From Variovorax sp. ZS18.2.2 (lineage in GTDB: Bacteria; Pseudomonadota; Gammaproteobacteria; Burkholderiales; Burkholderiaceae_C), in NCBI RefSeq assembly GCF_024701975.1, contig NZ_JANLNM010000001.1, positions 620,001 to 684,000 of the forward strand: a DNA stretch of 64,000 nt, written 5' to 3'. Within the stretch, counting starts at the first letter, position 1, and the number at the start of each line of letters is the position of its first letter. The notes beneath the pieces are model-generated. The model did not search any database and was not told where the DNA came from. It was given only the letters and a program-made list of their open reading frames with translations. Of the stretch, positions 45,041 through 53,020 are shown in pieces. The position numbers and the translations under genes were made by a program.

Positions 45041-46252
45041 ATGAGCATTTTCGAAGGCTTTCTTTCCACATCCGAAACGCTGGGCGCGTTCAGCGACCGC
45101 GCGTTCGTCGATGCAATGCTGCGTTTCGAAGCCGCGCTTGCGCGTGCGCAGGCAGCCGAAGGGCTGATCCCCGAGAGCGCCGCGCATTCCATCGTCGGCA
45201 GCTGCAAGGTCGAACTGTTCGACGTCGCCAAGATCGTGCGCGAGAGCGGCCGTGCGGGCAGCGTGGCGATTCCGTTGGTGAAGGCGCTGCGCGAAGCCGT
45301 GGGCCTGTTCAATGCCGAGGCCGCGCCGTTCGTGCACTTCGGCAGCACCAGCCAGGACGTGATCGACAGCGCGATGGCGCTGGTCACGCGCGAGGCGGTC
45401 GCGCTCATCGAGGCCGACCTCGCCAAGGCCGCCGATGCGCTGCTGCGCCTTGCCACCCAGCACGCCGAAACGCCGATGCTCGCTCGCACGCTGATGCAGC
45501 CGGCCTCGGTCACCAGCTTCGGCTTCAAGTGCGCGGGCTGGGCCGCGCCGCTGGTGCGCAGCCGCATCCGGCTGCGCGATGCGGCGAAGCACGCGCTGCA
45601 ACTGCAGCTGGGCGGGGCCGTCGGCACGCTCGCGCAGATGAAGGGGCAGGGCGCCGCGGTGCGCAAGCGCATGGCCAAGGAGCTGGGCCTGGGCGACCCC
45701 GGCGCGACCTGGCACACACAGCGCGACGAATGGGTGGCGCTCGGCTGCGAGCTCGGCCTCGTCGCGGGCAGCCTCGGCAAGATCGCCGTCGACATCGCAC
45801 TGCTCGGCCAGTACGAAGTGGCCGAGGTCGCCGAGCCCAGCGAGCCCGGTCGCGGCGGCTCGTCGGCGATGCCGCACAAGCGCAACCCCGTGGCCTCGAT
45901 GGTCGCCATCGCCGCCGCGCACCGTGCGCCGCAGCGCGTGGCCGCCTTGCTCGGCGCGATGCCGCAGCAGCACGAACGCGCGCTCGGCGCGTGGCAGGCC
46001 GAGCTGGCCGAATGGCCGCAGCTCCTGATGTCGGCGCACGGCAGCGTGCGTGCGATGGCCGGCGCGCTGCCCGGCCTGCAGGTGGACGCCGCGCGCATGC
46101 GCGCCAACATCGACCGGCTGCGCGCCGAGCTGCCGCGCGATGCGGCCGACGAATGGTTCGACCCTGCGCTCGCCATCGGCGCGGGCCAGACCGCGCTGGC
46201 AGAAGTGAAAGCGCTGCAAGCCCAGCTCAAAGACAAGGAACTCTCGCAATGA
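45041..46252 (+). CDS. pcaB: 3-carboxy-cis,cis-muconate cycloisomerase
   Basis: 403 residues. A fumarase/aspartase superfamily enzyme with signature GRGGSSAMPHKRNPVAS (~residues 272-288) and the earlier HFGSTSQDVIDSAM. It cyclises beta-carboxymuconate to gamma-carboxymuconolactone, the step after protocatechuate ring cleavage. Somewhat shorter than many PcaB proteins (~450), the C-terminal tail being reduced. Its stop overlaps the pcaC start by 4 nt (ATGA), which supports the assignment over other superfamily lyases. Confidence 0.92.
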   Translation: MSIFEGFLSTSETLGAFSDRAFVDAMLRFEAALARAQAAEGLIPESAAHSIVGSCKVELFDVAKIVRESGRAGSVAIPLVKALREAVGLFNAEAAPFVHFGSTSQDVIDSAMALVTREAVALIEADLAKAADALLRLATQHAETPMLARTLMQPASVTSFGFKCAGWAAPLVRSRIRLRDAAKHALQLQLGGAVGTLAQMKGQGAAVRKRMAKELGLGDPGATWHTQRDEWVALGCELGLVAGSLGKIAVDIALLGQYEVAEVAEPSEPGRGGSSAMPHKRNPVASMVAIAAAHRAPQRVAALLGAMPQQHERALGAWQAELAEWPQLLMSAHGSVRAMAGALPGLQVDAARMRANIDRLRAELPRDAADEWFDPALAIGAGQTALAEVKALQAQLKDKELSQ

Positions 46253-46683
46253 CCGCCCCCGAAACCCCGAGCAACGACTACGAAGACGGCCTCCTGAACC
46301 GCCGCCGCATCCTCGGCGATGCCTGGGTCGACAAGTCGCTGGCCAACCGCAACGGCTTCAACGCCGAGTTCCAGGAGCTGATCACGCGCCATGCGTGGAA
46401 CGACATCTGGGGTCGCCCCGCGCTGGGCGACAAGACGCGTCGCTACATGGTGCTGTCGATGATGCTGGGCATCCACGCGTACGAAGAATTCGCGATGCAC
46501 GTGCGCGCCGCGCTCGACGGCCCGCCCGAGTCGCGCCTGACACCCGACGACATCAAGGAAGTGATCATGATGGCCGCCATCTACTGCGGCGTGCCCGTGG
46601 CCAACCATGCGTTCGGCATTGCCACGAACATCCTGCGCGAGAAGGGGCTGCTGCCTGTGGCCACGCCGTCGCCTGCGCAGTGA
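46249..46683 (+). CDS. pcaC: 4-carboxymuconolactone decarboxylase
   Basis: 144 residues, a stand-alone PcaC of the carboxymuconolactone decarboxylase family (RRRILGDAWVDKSLANRNGFNAEFQELITRHAW in two blocks, MLGIHAYEEFAMHVRAA, AIYCGVPVANHAF). Converts gamma-carboxymuconolactone to beta-ketoadipate enol-lactone, which PcaD (47931) then hydrolyses. It overlaps both neighbours by 4 nt, so pcaB-pcaC-MFS are co-translated. Confidence 0.95.
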   Translation: MTAPETPSNDYEDGLLNRRRILGDAWVDKSLANRNGFNAEFQELITRHAWNDIWGRPALGDKTRRYMVLSMMLGIHAYEEFAMHVRAALDGPPESRLTPDDIKEVIMMAAIYCGVPVANHAFGIATNILREKGLLPVATPSPAQ

Positions 46684-47891
46684 CCGCGCCGGTCGCCCCG
46701 AAGAAGGGCCGGTTCGACGTCAGCTTCACCTTGATGCTGCCGCTGCTTCTGGCAGCGCAGCCGGTCGCCACCGACAGCTATCTGCCGGCGCTCCCCGCCA
46801 TCGCGAAGGAGCTCGGCTCGGCCAGCACCAGCCTCACGCTGTTCGTACTGGCCTTCGGCTTTGCGCAGTTGCTCTGCGGCCCGCTCGCGGATCGTTTCGG
46901 CCGCCGGCCCGTGCTGCTCGCGGGGCTCGCCTGCTACGTGGTCGCCGCGTTCGGCGGTGCGTTCGCGGGCAGCGTGGCGGTGCTCGCGGCCTGGCGCACG
47001 CTGCAGGGCTTTTCGATGGCCGCGATCCTCGTGTGCTCGCGCGCGGCGGTGCGCGATCTCTATCCGGCGCACGAAGGCCCGCATGTGATGGCGCGCGGCC
47101 TCACGGGGCTGGGCGTGGTCGGGCTGATCGCGCCGCTGCTCGGCGCATGGCTCGTGCAGGGCGCGGGCTGGCGCTGGGTGATGGTGGCGATGGCGGTGTA
47201 TGCCTCGCTGCTGTTCGCGCTGTGCTGGCGCTCGTTCGGCGAAACGCGCAAGCCGCTGACGGGCGAATCGTCCGCACCGCGCGGCAGCACGCGCGCCGTG
47301 TTCGCAAGCCGCTCGTTCCGCGCGTGGGCCTCGGTGGCGGCCACCACTTATGGCGGGCTCTTCTGCTTCTTGCTGCTGTCGCCGATGGTCTACATCGGCT
47401 ACCTCGGCTGGTCGCCCGCGTGGTACGGATGGATCCCGGCCGGCGGCTCGCTGGTCTACATCTTCAGCACCACCATGTGCCGCAGCCTGCTGCGGCGCTA
47501 CGGGCCGGTGCGCACCGTGCGGCTGGGCGCATCGCTCAGCATGACGGGTGCGGTCATTCAGGCGCTGGGCTGCTGGCTCATGCCGCTGAGCGCCGTGCCA
47601 CTGCTGGTGGGCCACGCGGTGTACTGCCTCGGCCACGGCATCCACCAGCCCTGCGGGCAGGCGGGCGCCGTGGGCGACCTGCCGCACCTCGCGGGGCGGG
47701 CCGTGTCGTGGTCCGGCTTCGGCATGATGATGGTCGCGTTCTGCGTGGGGCAGGTCGCCGCGCTGTTTGTCGATACCGATTACTCCCATGGCGCATGGCC
47801 CATGGTTGTGCCGATGCTGGTGGCCGGTGCCGTGCTGCTGGCCATTGCGTTTCTCTGGCTCCCGCGTCTTCAACCTCCCAAGCATTCGTAA
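46680..47891 (+). CDS. MFS transporter, Bcr/CflA-type, inside the pca operon
   Basis: 403 residues from a GTG overlapping the pcaC stop (GTGA). About 12 membrane segments with the Bcr/CflA pattern: PVATDSYLPALPAIAKEL in TM1, GPLADRFGRRPVLL as motif A, and RAAVRDLY after TM4. The family exports drugs and small metabolites. Placed between pcaC and pcaD, it may relieve build-up of aromatic acids or lactone intermediates, or have been recruited for uptake; direction cannot be told from sequence. Confidence 0.88.
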   Translation: MTAPVAPKKGRFDVSFTLMLPLLLAAQPVATDSYLPALPAIAKELGSASTSLTLFVLAFGFAQLLCGPLADRFGRRPVLLAGLACYVVAAFGGAFAGSVAVLAAWRTLQGFSMAAILVCSRAAVRDLYPAHEGPHVMARGLTGLGVVGLIAPLLGAWLVQGAGWRWVMVAMAVYASLLFALCWRSFGETRKPLTGESSAPRGSTRAVFASRSFRAWASVAATTYGGLFCFLLLSPMVYIGYLGWSPAWYGWIPAGGSLVYIFSTTMCRSLLRRYGPVRTVRLGASLSMTGAVIQALGCWLMPLSAVPLLVGHAVYCLGHGIHQPCGQAGAVGDLPHLAGRAVSWSGFGMMMVAFCVGQVAALFVDTDYSHGAWPMVVPMLVAGAVLLAIAFLWLPRLQPPKHS

Positions 47892-47920
47892 AAAGATCCG
47901 TAAAAAGATCCGTAAAAAGG
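47887..47920 (+). repeat. 12-bp tandem repeat before pcaD
   Basis: Three copies of CGTAAAAAGATC (47887-47898, 47899-47910, and 47911-47920 ending GG instead of ATC). The first copy contains the stop of the MFS gene and the last provides the AAAAAGGA ribosome-binding site of pcaD. Copy-number change would alter the spacing between the two genes but not the pcaD start. Confidence 0.8.
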
Positions 47921-47930
47921 AAACCACACC

Positions 47931-48698
47931 ATGACCCCCCGCCTGAATGTCGTTCGCGAAGGCGAAGGCCCCTTCGTCGTGCTCAGCCATGCACTGGGCT
48001 GCAGCCTGCGCATGTGGGACGGCGTGGCCGAGCAGCTTGCGCAAGCCCACACGGTGATCCGCTACGACCACCGCAATCACGGCGGCTCCGAGGTGGTGCC
48101 GGGCGCTCTGCGCGTGGAGACACTGGCGCAGGACGTGGCCGAACTGATCCAGCGCGAGACCGACGGCGAGCCGGTGCACTTCGTCGGCCTCTCGATGGGC
48201 GGCATGACCGCGCAGGCGCTGGCGGTGCGGCACCCTGAGCTGCTCAAGACCATGGTGATCGCCAATTCGTCCGCCCACTATCCCGACCAGGCGCCGTGGC
48301 GTGCGCGGGCCGAGACGGTCGCCGCCAAGGGCGTGGGCGCCATCGCGGCGGGTGCTGTTTCGCGCTGGCTCACGCCCGCGTATGCGGCGACGCCCGAAGG
48401 CGCAGCCGCAGCCAAGTCGCTGCACGACGTGCTGGTCGCAACGGATGCGCAGGGCTACATCGAGAGCTGCAACGCGGTCGCCGCCATCGATTTTCGCGAC
48501 AGCAACCACCGCATCGCCGTGCCCACGCTGGTCATCGGCGGCCTGCAGGACGAGGCCACGCCGATGGCGATGTCGGAAGCGATGGCTGCGGCCATTCCCG
48601 GTGCGCGCCTGGCCACCATAGCCGCCGCCCACCTGAGCGCCGTGGAGCGGCCTACCGAGTTCGAACAGCTGCTGATCGATTTCTGGCGCAACCTCTGA
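47931..48698 (+). CDS. pcaD: 3-oxoadipate enol-lactonase
   Basis: 255 residues, an alpha/beta hydrolase. Nucleophile elbow GLSMGGMTAQ (Ser ~91), acid in GGLQDEATP and His in AAAHLSAVERP complete the triad; YDHRNHGGSE is typical of PcaD. Hydrolyses beta-ketoadipate enol-lactone to beta-ketoadipate. No PcaC fusion is present, as the decarboxylase is encoded separately at 46249. A 12-bp tandem repeat supplies its ribosome-binding site. Confidence 0.94.
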   Translation: MTPRLNVVREGEGPFVVLSHALGCSLRMWDGVAEQLAQAHTVIRYDHRNHGGSEVVPGALRVETLAQDVAELIQRETDGEPVHFVGLSMGGMTAQALAVRHPELLKTMVIANSSAHYPDQAPWRARAETVAAKGVGAIAAGAVSRWLTPAYAATPEGAAAAKSLHDVLVATDAQGYIESCNAVAAIDFRDSNHRIAVPTLVIGGLQDEATPMAMSEAMAAAIPGARLATIAAAHLSAVERPTEFEQLLIDFWRNL

Positions 48699-48743
48699 GC
48701 GCCCGCGAAGGCAGCCCGGACCTAGGTGTATCCCGTATTTCGT

Positions 48744-48775
48744 GCGATTAATGAACTAGTGCGTTCGTTAATCGC
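48744..48775. promoter_or_regulatory. Candidate IclR operator upstream of quiC
   Basis: A 13-bp inverted repeat, GCGATTAATGAAC (48744-48756) and GTTCGTTAATCGC (48763-48775), with one mismatch and a 6-nt spacer. Each arm carries the CGATNNN(C/T)GAA half-site also found at 43103-43134, so the same IclR regulator probably controls quiC and the downstream transporter from a separate promoter. Confidence 0.55.
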
Positions 48776-48832
48776 CCGATCGGTGCCTGAATTGGTTGTG
48801 GCGCAGGGCCCGGGTTCCTAAAGTCCACCCCC

Positions 48833-50713
48833 ATGCATCGCTCCATCGCCACGGTCTCGCTCAGCGGCACCCTTCGCCAGAAGCTCGAAGCCATCGCGGC
48901 CGCCGGGTTCGACGGCATCGAGCTGTTCGAGGCCGACTTCATCAACTTCAAGGGCACGGCCACCGAGCTGCGCGGCATCGTGGCCGACCTGGGCCTGGCC
49001 ATCGACCTCTACCAGCCGTTTCGCGATTTCGAAGGCATGCCCGAGCCGCAATTCCGCCGCAGCCTGGAGCGCGCCGAACGCAAGTTCGACCTGATGGAGG
49101 CGCTGGGTGCGCCGATGGTGCTGTGCTGCTCGAACACCTCGCCGCTGTCGGTCAACGACCCCGCACTCGCCGCCGCACAACTGCACGAACTGGCCGAGCG
49201 CGCCGCGCGCCGCAACCTGCGCGTGGGCTTCGAGGCGCTGGCCTGGGGCCGGCACACCTCGCGCTATGGGCAGGCCTGGAACATCGTGAAGCAGGCGGAT
49301 CACGCGCACCTCGGACTCATCCTTGACAGCTTCCACACGCTCTCATTGAAGGACGACCCGGCGGGCATCGCCGGCATTCCGGGCGAGAAGATCTTCTTTT
49401 TGCAGATGGCCGATGCGCCGCTGCTCGCAATGGATGTGCTGCAGTGGGCGCGGCACCACCGCTCGTTTCCGGGGCAGGGCGATTTCGACGTGGTCGGCTT
49501 CTTCGAGCAGGTGCTGCGCGCGGGCTACACCGGGCCGCTGTCGCTGGAGATCTTCAACGACATCTTTCGCGAGACGCCGAATCGCCGCACCGCCGTCGAT
49601 GCGATGCGCTCGCTGCTGTACCTGGAGAGCGAAGCGCGCCAGCGGTTGGCCGCGGTGCAGCCGCAGCAGCGCGTGGAGCTGTTCAATCCGCCGCCCGTCG
49701 CTGCGCTCTCGGGCCTGTCGTTCATCGAGTTCGCGGCCAACGAAGCTTCGGCGCTCACGCTCGACACGCTGGTGCGGCAACTGGGCTTTCGCCGCATCGG
49801 CAAGCACCGCTCCAAGGCCGTGACGCTGTATCGGCAGGGCGAGATCAACTTCATCGTGAACGCGCAGCCCGATTCTTTTGCGCGCGGACGATTCGAGGCG
49901 CACGGCACCTCGGTGTGCGCGCTCGGTGTGCGCTGCGCCGATCCGCTCGCGGCGGTGGGGCGTGCGACCGCGATGCGATCAAAGCGCCACGACAGTCCCG
50001 TCGGCCCGAACGAGTTGCGCGTGCCGGCGGTCGTTGCGCCGGGCGGCAACCTCATTCACTTCGTGCCGGAGTCGCTGGGCGCAAACGGCCTGTACGAAGC
50101 CGACTTCATCCTCGAAGACGATGCGCCCGAAGCCAACGATGCGGGCCTGGCGCAGATCGACCACGTCGCCCTCGGCCTCGCGCTCGACCAGCTCGACACC
50201 TGGGTGCTCTTCACCCGCGCCGTGCTCGGCCTGGAGCCCGGCGAGAGCCTGGAGCTGGCCGACCCCTTCGGCCTGATCCGCAGCCGCGGCGTCGCCAACG
50301 CCGAGCGCAGCGTGCGCCTGGTACTCAACGTATCGCTGAGCCAGCGCACCCGCACCGCGCGCACGCTCAGCGTGACCGGCGGCGGCGCGGTGCACCACAT
50401 CGCGTTGAACTGCGAGGACATCTTCGAGACGGCCGCGAGGCTGCGCGCCAACGGCACGCGCTTCGTGCCGATCTCGGACAACTACTACGACGACCTCGCC
50501 ACGCGCATCGACCTCGCGCCCGAGCTGCTCGAACGCATGCGCGCGGCGGGCGTGCTGTTCGATCGCTCGCCGGCCGGCGACTACCTGCACATCTACACCG
50601 AGAGCTTCGAGGGCGGGCTCTTCTTCGAGGTCGCGCAGCGCGTGGGCCGCTACGACGCCTACGGTGCCCTCAATGCCCCCGCGCGCATGGCTTCGCAAGC
50701 GCAGGACGACTGA
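48833..50713 (+). CDS. quiC: 3-dehydroshikimate dehydratase, QuiC1-type fusion
   Basis: 626 residues. Residues ~1-265 form a xylose-isomerase-like TIM barrel with metal ligands E134 (VGFEALAWGRH), D165 (LILDSFHTL), Q191 (FFLQMADAP) and E239 (PLSLEIFND), plus H168. Two VOC/HPPD-like domains follow (~290-430 and ~435-600), as in the bacterial two-domain QuiC1 enzymes sometimes misannotated as 4-hydroxyphenylpyruvate dioxygenase. Dehydrates 3-dehydroshikimate to protocatechuate, linking the quinate/shikimate genes to the pca genes. It has its own candidate operator upstream. Confidence 0.93.
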   Translation: MHRSIATVSLSGTLRQKLEAIAAAGFDGIELFEADFINFKGTATELRGIVADLGLAIDLYQPFRDFEGMPEPQFRRSLERAERKFDLMEALGAPMVLCCSNTSPLSVNDPALAAAQLHELAERAARRNLRVGFEALAWGRHTSRYGQAWNIVKQADHAHLGLILDSFHTLSLKDDPAGIAGIPGEKIFFLQMADAPLLAMDVLQWARHHRSFPGQGDFDVVGFFEQVLRAGYTGPLSLEIFNDIFRETPNRRTAVDAMRSLLYLESEARQRLAAVQPQQRVELFNPPPVAALSGLSFIEFAANEASALTLDTLVRQLGFRRIGKHRSKAVTLYRQGEINFIVNAQPDSFARGRFEAHGTSVCALGVRCADPLAAVGRATAMRSKRHDSPVGPNELRVPAVVAPGGNLIHFVPESLGANGLYEADFILEDDAPEANDAGLAQIDHVALGLALDQLDTWVLFTRAVLGLEPGESLELADPFGLIRSRGVANAERSVRLVLNVSLSQRTRTARTLSVTGGGAVHHIALNCEDIFETAARLRANGTRFVPISDNYYDDLATRIDLAPELLERMRAAGVLFDRSPAGDYLHIYTESFEGGLFFEVAQRVGRYDAYGALNAPARMASQAQDD

Positions 50714-50767
50714 TTTTTTTCCGCACGCATCACTGCATCACACAGCATCACCACTGGAGACAAACCC

Positions 50768-52180
50768 ATGGCCAACAACACATCAGCCAAAGAGCCGCAA
50801 GGCAGGCATCAGTCGAAGAAAGCCGCCGCCAGCGGCTGGATCGGCTCGGCGCTGGAGTACTACGACTTCTTCATCTACGCCACCGCGGCGGCGCTGATCT
50901 TTCCGCAGATCTTCTTTCCGAAGGGCGACCCGACGACCGCCATCGTCGCGTCGCTCGCGACCTACGGTGTGGGCTACGTGGCACGCCCCATCGGCGCTTT
51001 CGTGCTCGGCCACTGGGGCGACACGCACGGCCGCAAGCAAGTGCTGGTGCTGTGCATGTTCCTCATGGGCTTCTCGACCGTGGCCGTGGGCCTGTTGCCG
51101 ACCTATGACCAGGTCGGCCTGCTGGCCCCGGTGCTGCTGGTGATCCTGCGCCTGGTGCAGGGCTTTGCGGTGGCGGGCGAGATCTCGGGCGCGAGCTCGA
51201 TGATCCTGGAGCACGCACCGTTCGGGCGCCGCGGCTTCTTCGCGAGCTTCACGCTGCAGGGCGTGCAGGCCGGCCAGATCCTGGCGGCTGCAGTCTTCTT
51301 GCCGCTCGCGCACTACATGCCCGAAGACGCCTTCAATTCGTGGGGCTGGCGCATTCCATTCCTGCTGAGCTTCCTGGTCATCGTGGCCGGCTACATCATC
51401 CGCCGCGAGGTCGATGAGACGCCCGCTTTCGCCGAAGTCGACAAGAAGGGCGAAGTGGCGAAGTCGCCCATCGTGCAGGCCTTCACCGACAGCTGGGCCG
51501 ACATGTTGCGCGTGGTCTGCATGGCGCTGATGAACGTGATTCCCGTGGTGGCGACCGTGTTCGGCGCGGCCTATGCGGTGCAGGCGGCCTATGGCATCGG
51601 CTTCCAGAAAGACGTGTACCTGTGGATCCCGGTGCTGGGCAACATCCTCGCGGTGCTGGTGATTCCCTTCGTGGGCAACCTGTCGGACCGCATCGGCCGC
51701 AAGCCCCCGATCATCGTGGGCGCGCTGGCCTCGGGGCTGCTGTCGTTCGTGTACCTGTATGCGATCAGCATCAAGAACGTGCCGCTCGCGATCTGCATGT
51801 CGCTCCTGATGTGGGGCATCGTGTACCAGGGCTACAACGCGACCTTCCCGAGCTTCTATCCGGAGCTGTTCCGCACCCGCAACCGCGTCTCGGCCATGGC
51901 CATTTCGCAGAACATCGGCACCACCTTCACCGCGCTCCTGCCCGCGCTGTTCGCCGCCGTGGCGCCTCCGGGCTCGACCAATGTGTGGTTCACGGTCGGC
52001 GCGATCACCTTCGCGGTGACCATCCTCGCGGCGCTCGCGGCCATGAGCGCGCGGGAAACCTACCGCATCCACATGCGCGACCTGGGCGACCCCAACGCCG
52101 TACCGGTGGACAAGGCCGAGTACGAGCGCCTGCGCGAGCAGACGCTGTCGGACGCCCGGTTGACCAAGGCCGTGGCCTGA
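50768..52180 (+). CDS. MFS metabolite:H+ symporter, ShiA-like
   Basis: 470 residues, 12 membrane segments, metabolite:H+ symporter (MHS) family: GSALEYYDFFIYATAAALIF at TM1, ARPIGAFVLGHWGDTHGRK as motif A, and RLVQGFAVAGEISGA. The operon context makes shikimate, quinate or dehydroshikimate the likely substrate (ShiA group); KgtP-like dicarboxylate uptake is an alternative. It follows quiC by 54 nt and is probably co-transcribed. Confidence 0.9.
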   Translation: MANNTSAKEPQGRHQSKKAAASGWIGSALEYYDFFIYATAAALIFPQIFFPKGDPTTAIVASLATYGVGYVARPIGAFVLGHWGDTHGRKQVLVLCMFLMGFSTVAVGLLPTYDQVGLLAPVLLVILRLVQGFAVAGEISGASSMILEHAPFGRRGFFASFTLQGVQAGQILAAAVFLPLAHYMPEDAFNSWGWRIPFLLSFLVIVAGYIIRREVDETPAFAEVDKKGEVAKSPIVQAFTDSWADMLRVVCMALMNVIPVVATVFGAAYAVQAAYGIGFQKDVYLWIPVLGNILAVLVIPFVGNLSDRIGRKPPIIVGALASGLLSFVYLYAISIKNVPLAICMSLLMWGIVYQGYNATFPSFYPELFRTRNRVSAMAISQNIGTTFTALLPALFAAVAPPGSTNVWFTVGAITFAVTILAALAAMSARETYRIHMRDLGDPNAVPVDKAEYERLREQTLSDARLTKAVA

Positions 52181-52218
52181 AAACCTTGTCAGCACGAAGG
52201 GTTGTGGGGCCGTGAAGA

Positions 52219-52911
52219 ATGGCGCCCATGACCACCTCTTCATCCCACCTCAAGATCGATTTCGTCTCCGATGTGTCTTGCCCCTGGTGCGCCGTTGGCC
52301 TGAGTTCGCTCGAGGCGGCGCTCAAGAGGGTGGCACCGGAGGTCACCGCGGAGCTGCACTTCCAGCCCTTCGAGCTGAACCCGCAGATGCCGCCCGAAGG
52401 GCAGGACACCTTCGAGCACCTGAACCAGAAGTACGGTTCTTCGCGCGAACAGCAAGCCCAATCCCGCGAGATGATCCGCCAGCGCGGCGCGGCCGTCGGC
52501 TTCGAGTTCAGCGCCGAGGGCCGGCCCCGGGTCTACAACACCTTCAATGCACACCGGCTCCTGCACTGGGCCGAACTGGAGAGCCCGGCCAAGCAGGCGG
52601 CGCTCAAGAAGCTGCTGCTCAAGGCCTACTTCACCGACAGCCAGAACCCCTCGGACCCCGAGGTGCTGGTGCATGCGGCGACCGAGGCGGGCCTCGATGC
52701 GGCGCGGGCCCGTGAGATTCTGGCGAGCGACGAGTACGCCACCGAGACCCGCGAACGCGAACGCATGTACACCGATGCCGGCATCCACTCGGTGCCCGCG
52801 ATCATCATCAACGACCAGCACCTGATCTCCGGTGGCCAGCCGGTCGAGGTGTTCGAGCGGGCGTTGAAGCAGATTGCTGGTGCGGCGCCGAGCCAGGTCG
52901 CGAGCGCCTGA
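52219..52911 (+). CDS. DsbA-family oxidoreductase, FrnE-like
   Basis: 230 residues with no signal peptide, so cytoplasmic. Thioredoxin-fold with active-site CPWC in FVSDVSCPWCAVG (~residues 20-23) and the cis-Pro loop GIHSVPAIIIND. The helical insert (LNQKYGSSREQQAQSREM; YNTFNAHRLLHWA) is characteristic of FrnE/polyketide-type DsbA proteins. In other bacteria FrnE is a cytoplasmic disulfide oxidoreductase linked to stress tolerance; its substrate here is unknown. ATG 52228 is an alternative start. Confidence 0.88.
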   Translation: MAPMTTSSSHLKIDFVSDVSCPWCAVGLSSLEAALKRVAPEVTAELHFQPFELNPQMPPEGQDTFEHLNQKYGSSREQQAQSREMIRQRGAAVGFEFSAEGRPRVYNTFNAHRLLHWAELESPAKQAALKKLLLKAYFTDSQNPSDPEVLVHAATEAGLDAARAREILASDEYATETRERERMYTDAGIHSVPAIIINDQHLISGGQPVEVFERALKQIAGAAPSQVASA

Positions 52912-53020
52912 TCCGGCCTTTGGCTTTCGTTTCGGCTTGAAACGAAGCTGACCGCCAGCTTTACCTGAAGGGCGGCGCGGGGCCGTCAACCGCATCTACC
53001 CCGCGCGGGTTGATCGGTTC

